Shown in pieces: positions 1 to 4,973 of a DNA stretch of 10,537 bases. The stretch is taken from positions 1-10,537 of the forward strand of contig JAFQDR010000251.1 in assembly GCA_017415945.1 (NCBI GenBank), given 5' to 3'. The translations under genes and the position numbers were made by a program. This DNA is from Oscillospiraceae bacterium (GTDB lineage Bacteria > Bacillota_A > Clostridia > Oscillospirales > Oscillospiraceae). A model generated the notes under the pieces. The model worked only from the letters and a program-made list of their open reading frames with translations, made no database searches and was not told the DNA's origin. Within the stretch, counting starts at the first letter, position 1. The number at the start of each line of letters is the position of its first letter.

Positions 1-146
1 ATGTAAAGTCTACACCTGAGATTACCGCCGAAAACGTTCTGAACAGAGATTTTAATGCAACCGTTCCGTTTGAAAAATGGCTTACCGACGTTACCGAATT
101 TAAGTATTACGTTGGTCCTGAAGTTAAGAAGCTTTATCTTTCTGCA
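1..146 (+). pseudogene. IS3-family transposase (OrfB) fragment
   Basis: Reading codons from position 3 gives about 48 residues that match the start of the integrase catalytic core of IS3/IS150-type transposases: an 'ENVLNRDF' segment followed by 'KWLTDVTEFKYY' and 'KKLYLSA'. The Asp at 87-89 in 'LTDVTEF' would be the first acidic residue of the DDE triad. The similarity stops at about 146, where the family normally continues with a hydrophobic 'I.DL.....V.Y' segment. Only this short piece remains, so no active transposase is encoded within the window. The upstream part lies outside the window, so I cannot tell whether the element is intact up to this breakpoint. Identification is from remembered family motifs. 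Confidence 0.7.
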
Positions 147-147
147 A

Positions 148-282
148 ATCATTGCCGGATCAGCTCTTGCTTCCGTGGGACTTGCAGGAGCGGCGGCAGT
201 ATCCCATTCGATCACCGATTATCTGATGCGAGTGGCACTGGATCGCAAGTCAGTTTTTCCGGATCTCTTTCCACACATCTGA
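148..282 (+). pseudogene. Probable alpha/beta-hydrolase N-terminal remnant
   Basis: In the frame that ends at the TGA at 280-282, the stretch from about 148 encodes a small hydrophobic, Ala/Gly-rich segment ('AGSALASVGLAGAAAVSHSI') followed by 'TDYLMRVALDRKS'. This layout, a membrane segment followed by '..VALDR..P', is typical of the N-terminus of membrane-anchored alpha/beta hydrolases of gut Firmicutes. The likeness is lost at about 265 and a stop follows. The frame differs from that of the transposase remnant upstream, and no start codon or ribosome binding site belongs to this piece. It is best read as a debris fragment. The family assignment is tentative. Confidence 0.35.
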
Positions 283-410
283 GGGGCAGCTCCGACAGAC
301 ACACCGACGGCACCGTCGAATTCAATGTTATTTTCCATCATCACATCAATGACACCGGCGGTAAACAATCCGCGTATGGCACCGCTTTCCAGAATCAATC
401 CTTTTTTCAT
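219..410 (-). pseudogene. Patatin-like phospholipase, truncated N-terminus
   Basis: The minus-strand reading frame starts at ATG 408-410 with 'MKKGLILESGAIRGLFTAGVIDVM', then 'GAVGVSVGAA'. These are the two N-terminal motifs of bacterial patatin-like phospholipases: the Gly-rich oxyanion loop and the GxSxG nucleophile elbow. The homology ends at about 282, just after 'GVSVGAA'. The remaining 20 residues are the antisense of the neighbouring hydrolase remnant. Intact family members run to roughly 280 residues, so the Asp of the Ser-Asp dyad is missing and the product cannot be active. The oxyanion loop reads LESGA where the family usually has LEGGA or LEGGG, another sign of decay. A weak AGAAG lies upstream of the ATG. 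Confidence 0.75.
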
Positions 411-443
411 CGTGTTCTTCTGTCTTTATGTTCTTATAATACC

Positions 444-449
444 ATTATA
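444..449 (-). promoter_or_regulatory. Candidate -10 box of the truncated patatin gene
   Basis: On the minus strand the hexamer TATAAT lies 33 nt upstream of the patatin ATG. No convincing -35 box sits 16-18 nt further upstream. That position falls inside the hairpin at 459-494, so the promoter may be incomplete. Confidence 0.3.
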
Positions 450-458
450 CCGTAACAA

Positions 459-494
459 AAAGGGACTGTCGCATTTGCGTGCGGCAGTCCCTTT
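459..494 (+). terminator. Strong inverted repeat, intrinsic-terminator-like
   Basis: The arms AAAGGGACTGTCGCA (459-473) and TGCGGCAGTCCCTTT (480-494) form a 15-bp stem with one G-T pair and a 6-nt loop. The plus strand continues with ATTTTG and the minus strand with TTTGTTA, so either direction could terminate and a bidirectional role is possible. No intact gene ends next to it. On the minus strand it lies between the solute-binding/LuxR operon and the patatin remnant, so it could stop read-through from that operon, although it is 384 nt past the stop codon. Confidence 0.6.
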
Positions 495-495
495 A

Positions 496-877
496 TTTTG
501 AGGAAGTATGTCAAAATCATTGCACTGCTGACATAAGCAGAACAGTCAAAATATCTGCATACATTAAATAGGAGTTATTTAAAGGATGAGTTTTTAAGAG
601 AAAGCATGATGCTGAGGAAATGTACAATATTCAGATTTCGCACATAAATTCAGATAACCATGACAGTGATGTTATTCGAAGGTGTCAATGTTAAAGATGA
701 TTCTTATCAGGACGCATGGAAGATGACAGCAGCAACTCTGGCAGTTGGCTGCTCAGGGAATCTTTACAATCTTAAATATCTTAACAACCTTGATTTGACA
801 AAGCTCCGTTACACCAATGCTGCAGGTGAATTCAGTTTTATAATTCCCTGCTCTTTTATAATAGTTTAAATTGTGCT
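496..877. other. Gene-poor spacer with broken reading frames
   Basis: I see no intact gene here. Two plus-strand stretches read like protein but in different frames. One, at about 595-690, encodes 'KHDAEEMYNIQISHINSDNH' before a stop. The other, at 660-869, encodes 69 residues including 'DDSYQDAWKMTAATLAVGC' and 'LYNLKYLNNLDLTKL'. Neither has a usable ribosome binding site. They could be one gene broken by a frameshift at about 660-690, but I do not recognise the family. Near the 3' end, TTTTATAAT occurs twice (836-844 and 854-862) as a direct repeat. No clear terminator for the minus-strand operon ending at 878 is visible here. Confidence 0.35.
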
Positions 878-2587
878 TCAGGTGTCACCGGCTGATTCTT
901 CCTTTTGATACCGCATAATTTCAGCATATCGCAGCATCTGCTTTCGTGATGATACGCCAAGCTTGCCAAGCAGATTATGATTATGGTATTTCAGCGTACT
1001 TTCCTTGATGCCGATCAGCGCAAGGATTTCTTTCACGCTTTTGCCGGCAAGATAATATTCAAACAGATTACGCTCCGATTCGGTAAGCGTCTGAAGCCCT
1101 GCTAAGAAGTACTGATAATCCGCAGGATCGATTTCGGTTTTGCGGGAATAGGCAAGCCGCTCCATCTCACTCTGCAGTCGAAGCAGCTCGTCCTTGGCAG
1201 AGGTGTATTCCGTTTCCACTCTGTGAAAGTCACACAGCGCACGGTCATATTCCGCTTTGATGCGGAGTTTTTCGTTTTCTGCCGCAAGATTCTTTTGTTC
1301 GAGCGTTGTAAGCATTTCACCGCGTACCTTATCCTGCTGATCCAGATATTCCACAAGGTCGAGAATTTCCGGTATGCCGGAGGCGGTCTCACTGCGCTTA
1401 TCCGATTTGATCTGCTCAAGGGCGGTGAGCAGCGGAGTCAGAAAGCGTTTGCTGAAATATCGGCAGAAGCTGACCGTGAAGAATAGAAAAAGCAGAAGGA
1501 ATGTCACAGTCTGTATGATGCTTTTGGACAGCATTAGGTCGTAATCGTTTTTCGGAATCATAACGACCAACAAATTTTCCTCCTCCTGCGAGAGCGAAAC
1601 CGTCCTTGTGATACCGAGATAGGAAAAGCTTTCATCCTGAAAAACAGAAAAATTCTCATCATTTTTCAGGATAGCATAATCCTCAGTCAGTGTGTGGAAA
1701 TATGCATCGGCGCTTCCGCAGCTGAGCGATTCGGAAGTAATCAGAATATCCTCGTGAGCCATTGCCAAAAGGCAGCTGAGATGCTGCAGCTTGGACGGCT
1801 GTTCGTGATGCATCATAAAGTAGCTGGCGCTGACCTCATAACCGCATATCCCGTATAAAGTTCCGTCATTTCCCAGCATCGGAACCGTAACAAGCAGCAC
1901 ATATTCAGAAGTTCCGGGCAATTTGAAGGGTTCCGTGATCCGATAAGACTTCTGGGGTGTCATCGATGCAGAAGACACAATTTCTGCATAATCCGGAAAA
2001 AGATCGATAGTGAATTCCAGCCGCCATTTCCGATGCGGCATGATTTTATGGGATTTTGCAACATCGGTGATGCCGCGGTACAGGATAACGTCGGAAGCAG
2101 TTCGATCATAGCCGCTTACCTGCAGATACAGACCGGTCTTTGAGCTGGAAGCCTCCGGCAAAGTGCTGTTGACCGTGGCGTTCAGCATAACAAACGCACC
2201 GGAACAGTCTGTTTGCAGGAGCTTCTGCTTCAGCGGCTCGATCATGATTTCCTGTAAATCGGCAATCGCATTGCCATGATCGTTTAAAGCGGGGAATGTT
2301 GTGTTCTTTGCCTGCAAATTGTCAGTGAGAATTTCGGTCATGTCGGTCGAAAGAGCAACAGCAGAAGCGGCAAGGTGGTCAAAATGACCCAGAATGTCTT
2401 TTTCAAACACCTCCATCTGCAGCTCCAGCGAATCATAGACTGTATCTGCGGTACTGCTCATACGTCCGATCGTCATAAGCCCAATGAAAAGGATCAGAAG
2501 AAGCAGAACGGCAAGAAGAAGCATATACACAAACAGCTTCCGCTTCAGTGACCATTCGGAGTATCGCAAAGAGGTTATTTTCAGCAT
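878..2587 (-). CDS. Membrane-anchored LuxR-type transcriptional regulator
   Basis: This 569-residue protein is probably a one-component transmembrane regulator. A basic N-terminus leads into membrane segment 1 (about 19-40), an extracellular domain of about 315 residues, and membrane segment 2 (about 358-376). A charged helical stretch likely to form a coiled coil follows (about 415-482), then a C-terminal LuxR/GerE helix-turn-helix (about 500-558) with 'LTESERNLFEYYLAGKSVKE' and the recognition part 'ESTLKYHNHNLLGKLGVSSR'. There is no histidine-kinase or receiver domain. The extracellular part has the length and double-membrane framing of Cache-type sensors, but I cannot confirm the fold. 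Start ATG 2585-2587 has GGTGGAG immediately upstream with short spacing. It follows the solute-binding gene by 14 bp and is surely co-transcribed. Family assignment of the HTH is secure; ligand and target promoters are unknown. Confidence 0.88.
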   Translation of the reverse strand: MLKITSLRYSEWSLKRKLFVYMLLLAVLLLLILFIGLMTIGRMSSTADTVYDSLELQMEVFEKDILGHFDHLAASAVALSTDMTEILTDNLQAKNTTFPALNDHGNAIADLQEIMIEPLKQKLLQTDCSGAFVMLNATVNSTLPEASSSKTGLYLQVSGYDRTASDVILYRGITDVAKSHKIMPHRKWRLEFTIDLFPDYAEIVSSASMTPQKSYRITEPFKLPGTSEYVLLVTVPMLGNDGTLYGICGYEVSASYFMMHHEQPSKLQHLSCLLAMAHEDILITSESLSCGSADAYFHTLTEDYAILKNDENFSVFQDESFSYLGITRTVSLSQEEENLLVVMIPKNDYDLMLSKSIIQTVTFLLLFLFFTVSFCRYFSKRFLTPLLTALEQIKSDKRSETASGIPEILDLVEYLDQQDKVRGEMLTTLEQKNLAAENEKLRIKAEYDRALCDFHRVETEYTSAKDELLRLQSEMERLAYSRKTEIDPADYQYFLAGLQTLTESERNLFEYYLAGKSVKEILALIGIKESTLKYHNHNLLGKLGVSSRKQMLRYAEIMRYQKEESAGDT

Positions 2588-2601
2588 ATCTCCACCCCGC
2601 C

Positions 2602-3942
2602 TCAGTCAATGCTGCAGAAAAATTCCCATATCTCCTCTGTTAGTCCGCTGACGGCTTCGCCGTTCCCCACACGCTTGATCAGATCAGGCTGCATTTTACG
2701 AAGCCCATCGTACAGTGCGTCCGTTTTATCATAGAACCCGTCAAAATCGGGACGTACTACGGGGATATATTCTTCATACATCATTTTGATCGCCTTATAC
2801 AGGCTTGCGTATCCGTCATCTGTAAAGGTATAGCTGCTGATTGCCTCAAATGCGCCATCGGTTACGGGCATATAGCCTGTTTTGACAACGAATTCCAGAT
2901 TGCGTTCACTCTCGGTGAACCATTTCACGAATTCGTAAGCCGCTTCGGCTTTCTGTTCTGTGGTTTTGAATGCACTGATGCCGACACCGGTCTGAGGCAT
3001 GTATTCCTTTTCTCCGCAGGATCTCGGAAGCGGCATTACCTGCAGCTTCATCGGCTCGGAAGTGTTGTCGGGATAGGTGACGGTATCGTTATAATATCCG
3101 ACAGCTGCCGAAGAACCGATGCCGCAGAGCACGTCGCCGGTCATTACCTGCGTATTGGCATAAAGATCCGATACAGCGATGTGCCCCTTGGCAAGCGCCT
3201 CGGCGAACATACAGAAGGATTCTTTTACTTCGGGATCCTCTGTGTCATACCACCCGTTTTCGGTGTATTCAAGCTTGCCGTATCGAGAGAGGACATCAAG
3301 CTCCATATGGCGGATCAGATAGTCGAATGCACAGAACGCCTTGCCGTCCGACCATTCATAATATTTTTCGGCAGCATCAAAGAACCCGTTCCAGTCGGAC
3401 AGGCTTTCATATGTGACTCCTGTATCTGCCGCAAAACGATCAAACTGCGAGCCGTTTATAAACAAGGCATAGGTGGATTTTGACACGGGAAAGACAGCGA
3501 GCTTTTCGTCGAGCATACCGCTGTTTAAAAACTCCGGAACGTATCCGTCAAGCTCGTCCTCGGTAAACCATTCTCCAAAATCCAGAAGATTTTCGGCTCC
3601 CAGCGAAGGAGCGTTCTGCGTATGACAGGAGAACAGATCGGGAAGCTCCGCAGCGCCCGGATTGCCCGCCTGTGCCTCCAGCAGCTGTGCGAGAATTTTC
3701 GAGGTTCCGGTTACATTGGTGACACGAACCTGGATTCCCTTAACTTTTCCGACGGTATCGTTGAATTCATCGATCAGAAGATTCATGGGGGCATCCGCCT
3801 GTTCACCGTACACGTGCCAGATGGTCAGCGTTACAGGGTTCGCGGGATCAAGCAGCGTCTTCCTGCTGCCCGGAAACTGACATCCGGAGAATGTCAGAAG
3901 ACAAATTGCTGTGAGCAAGAGTAAAGAGATGATTTTTTTCAT
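2602..3942 (-). CDS. Family 1 extracellular solute-binding lipoprotein
   Basis: This 446-residue protein is an ABC-type (sugar-like) substrate-binding lipoprotein. It starts with a Lys-Lys signal peptide ending in the lipobox 'TFSGC', with the lipidated Cys at residue 21. The mature part opens with 'VTLTIWHVYGEQ' (about 37-48), the usual first strand of family 1 binding proteins, and has the 'VFPVSKSTYALFINGSQFDRF' region (about 150-170) and a 'YEFVKWFTESERN' helix near residue 340. Length is normal for the family. Start is ATG 3940-3942, with GGGAGGA 8 nt upstream. No permease or ATPase gene is in the window; the next gene is a membrane-bound LuxR regulator. It may therefore act as an orphan binding protein that presents ligand to that sensor, or feed a transporter encoded elsewhere. 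The specific ligand cannot be read from the sequence. Confidence 0.93.
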   Translation of the reverse strand: MKKIISLLLLTAICLLTFSGCQFPGSRKTLLDPANPVTLTIWHVYGEQADAPMNLLIDEFNDTVGKVKGIQVRVTNVTGTSKILAQLLEAQAGNPGAAELPDLFSCHTQNAPSLGAENLLDFGEWFTEDELDGYVPEFLNSGMLDEKLAVFPVSKSTYALFINGSQFDRFAADTGVTYESLSDWNGFFDAAEKYYEWSDGKAFCAFDYLIRHMELDVLSRYGKLEYTENGWYDTEDPEVKESFCMFAEALAKGHIAVSDLYANTQVMTGDVLCGIGSSAAVGYYNDTVTYPDNTSEPMKLQVMPLPRSCGEKEYMPQTGVGISAFKTTEQKAEAAYEFVKWFTESERNLEFVVKTGYMPVTDGAFEAISSYTFTDDGYASLYKAIKMMYEEYIPVVRPDFDGFYDKTDALYDGLRKMQPDLIKRVGNGEAVSGLTEEIWEFFCSID

Positions 3943-4018
3943 GGCATGAGTCCTCCCGGCGATTATTCGCCTGATTTTTTGATTTTTTTATCATAAAACG
4001 CAGAAAAATTTGCATTTT

Positions 4019-4052
4019 CCCCACCTTTTGTCCATTTAGGTGGGGGACAAAA
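4019..4052 (-). repeat. Interleaved (permuted) inverted repeats in the leader
   Basis: CCCCACCT (4019-4026) is the reverse complement of AGGTGGGG (4038-4045), and TTTTGTCC (4026-4033) is the reverse complement of GGACAAAA (4045-4052). The two 8-bp pairs cross rather than nest, sharing one base at each junction. In RNA this is the topology of an H-type pseudoknot or of two mutually exclusive hairpins. In DNA it could be a composite operator. It lies 77-110 nt upstream of the solute-binding protein start, inside the predicted 5' leader. No U-tract follows on either strand, so it is not a simple terminator. Confidence 0.6.
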
Positions 4053-4083
4053 AAACGAAAATCCCTATAATTGTACTTGCAGG

Positions 4084-4206
4084 TGCAGTTCAAGGAGGGT
4101 ATAAAACCTGTCATAGTCTTAAAGAGAATATGGGGTACCCCGTGACAGCAAGAGCTGTCATGTCTCCGGACGCGCGCCAACGAATCGGGAGAACGCCCCA
4201 ACTGCA
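4084..4206 (-). promoter_or_regulatory. Candidate structured 5' leader (riboswitch-like domain)
   Basis: The transcript predicted from the minus-strand promoter would begin at about 4203-4207. Its first bases, TGCAGTT (4206-4200), pair perfectly with AACTGCA (4090-4084), closing a domain of about 120 nt at the very 5' end. Inside are a 7-bp hairpin with a 4-nt loop (4143-4160), a 10-bp palindrome GGGGTACCCC (4132-4141), and a possible TCTCC/GGAGA pairing (4163-4167 with 4188-4192). This resembles a riboswitch aptamer, but I match it to no known class. The pairing would equally form on the plus strand, where TTTTATT follows the closing helix, so a plus-strand small RNA is an alternative. Confidence 0.4.
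4143..4160. repeat. 7-bp hairpin
   Basis: TGACAGC (4143-4149) and GCTGTCA (4154-4160) form a perfect stem around AAGA. It is the clearest internal hairpin of the structured leader, and the GGGGTACCCC palindrome at 4132-4141 lies directly beside it. Confidence 0.6.
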
Positions 4207-4210
4207 TTTT

Positions 4211-4239
4211 ATTATAACATGTTTCATTGATACAGTCAA
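4211..4239 (-). promoter_or_regulatory. Consensus sigma-A promoter for the solute-binding/LuxR operon
   Basis: On the minus strand, TTGACT (4239-4234), a 17-nt spacer and TATAAT (4216-4211) form a nearly perfect vegetative promoter, with TGT before the -10 giving an extended -10 element. Initiation would be expected at about 4203-4207, leaving a leader of about 260 nt before the solute-binding protein ATG at 3942. It is the best promoter in the window. Confidence 0.85.
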
Positions 4240-4285
4240 GGATTGGAAGCAGATGTAAAAAAACTGTTAAACGGATTTATTCATG

Positions 4286-4294
4286 AAAGGAGAG
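4286..4294 (+). promoter_or_regulatory. Ribosome binding site fixing the start at 4303
   Basis: AAAGGAGAG lies 8 nt upstream of ATG 4303. It excludes the in-frame ATG at 4243, which has no such site. Confidence 0.85.
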
Positions 4295-4302
4295 CCTACT
4301 TT

Positions 4303-4674
4303 ATGCCAAAGAAAAAAACGGCGCATTACAAGATCATCTCGGATTCCGGCGGAAACCGGTACAAATTTTTCTGTGATCTGACCGGAGCACTGCTTTGTAC
4401 AACAGGGGCATATAACGAAGCGGATCCGGATATAGAACTGGAGCTTGCATGGAAAACGGAAGGAATGAAACACTTCCAGCTCTGCCACAAATGCGGTAAA
4501 TGGGTGATCGATGCGATGTACAACGCAGATGCTCTGGAGTGTGTTGCCTGTGCACCTTGGGAAAACACGCCGGAATACTGCAAGTTTTGCGGAACAAAAG
4601 TTTCAGCCTCCGCCTGTGTATGTCCGAAATGCGGTAAACAGCTTATTTACGGAGGAAGCTTCGATGATACATGA
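4303..4674 (+). CDS. Small double zinc-ribbon protein
   Basis: This 123-residue soluble protein has no signal peptide or membrane segment. The N-terminal half ('HYKIISDSGGNRYKFFCDLTGALLCTT', about 8-34) looks like a small beta domain. The C-terminal half has two zinc-ribbon-like CxxC pairs: 'CHKCGKW' with 'CVAC', then 'CKFCGTK' with 'CPKCGKQ'. Each would hold one Zn through four Cys. The start was chosen for the AAAGGAGAG site 8 nt upstream rather than the longer in-frame ATG at 4243. It is the first gene of the plus-strand operon and its end overlaps the next gene by 11 bp, which implies translational coupling. A role as a cytoplasmic adaptor or scaffold is likely from its type and neighbours; I know no assigned function. 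Confidence 0.85.
   Translation: MPKKKTAHYKIISDSGGNRYKFFCDLTGALLCTTGAYNEADPDIELELAWKTEGMKHFQLCHKCGKWVIDAMYNADALECVACAPWENTPEYCKFCGTKVSASACVCPKCGKQLIYGGSFDDT
4651..4657 (+). promoter_or_regulatory. Ribosome binding site fixing the start at 4664
   Basis: GGAGGAA inside the end of the first zinc-ribbon gene lies about 7 nt before ATG 4664. It excludes the longer in-frame ATG at 4511, which would overlap the preceding gene by 164 bp. Confidence 0.85.
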
Positions 4675-4945
4675 TCACAAAACCGAAAAATTTATATGGC
4701 TCGGTACGTATGGTATGGGTCCGGTAGCCATGAAAAAAATCAAGATATGTCCGCGATGCGGTCAGATTGTAAAACGGACCGCACTGATGTGTCCTGCGTG
4801 TAAAAAGCTGCTGACACGCAAAACACTCTTTGACAAATACAAAATGATGCATTTCTGCTGTCCGTCCTGTGATATTCCTCTGACCGGAGATACGCAGTAC
4901 TGCCCGCACTGCGGCAGAAAAGTAGGTCTTAAACCGAGCGAATAA
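4664..4945 (+). CDS. Second small zinc-ribbon protein
   Basis: This is a 93-residue basic, soluble protein. Two zinc ribbons can be seen: 'CPRCGQ' paired with 'CPACKK' (about 25-47), and 'CPSCD' paired with 'CPHCGRK' (about 64-86). Between them is a basic helical stretch 'TRKTLFDKYKMMHF'. The first about 22 residues ('KFIWLGTYGMGPVAM') precede the ribbons. It overlaps the upstream zinc-ribbon gene by 11 bp, and the surface protein gene starts 28 bp downstream. It is not a close copy of the first zinc-ribbon protein, but both share the paired CxxC design. Zinc binding is inferred from the Cys pattern; the partner is unknown. Confidence 0.82.
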   Translation: MIHDHKTEKFIWLGTYGMGPVAMKKIKICPRCGQIVKRTALMCPACKKLLTRKTLFDKYKMMHFCCPSCDIPLTGDTQYCPHCGRKVGLKPSE

Positions 4946-4973
4946 AGGTCTTTACAGCAAGGAGAATTGAACA

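Noticed and set aside
4064..4093. A second minus-strand promoter (TTGAAC, 18 nt, TATAGG)
   Set aside because: Both boxes match the consensus at only four positions and the far better promoter at 4211-4239 accounts for the operon. Kept only as a possible secondary start.
3848..4207. A 119-codon minus-strand open frame covering the leader and the start of the solute-binding gene
   Set aside because: Its second half is just the solute-binding gene out of frame, its ATG coincides with the predicted transcript start, and no ribosome binding site precedes it. The region behaves like a structured leader.
4040..4258. A 72-codon plus-strand open frame over the same leader
   Set aside because: Starts within the interleaved repeat without a ribosome binding site, and its peptide shows no domain or membrane features; the region is better explained by RNA or DNA structure.
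4227..4275. Plus-strand promoter for the zinc-ribbon operon (TTGATA or TTGGAA as -35)
   Set aside because: No good -10 hexamer lies at 16-18 nt from either box, so I do not call it.
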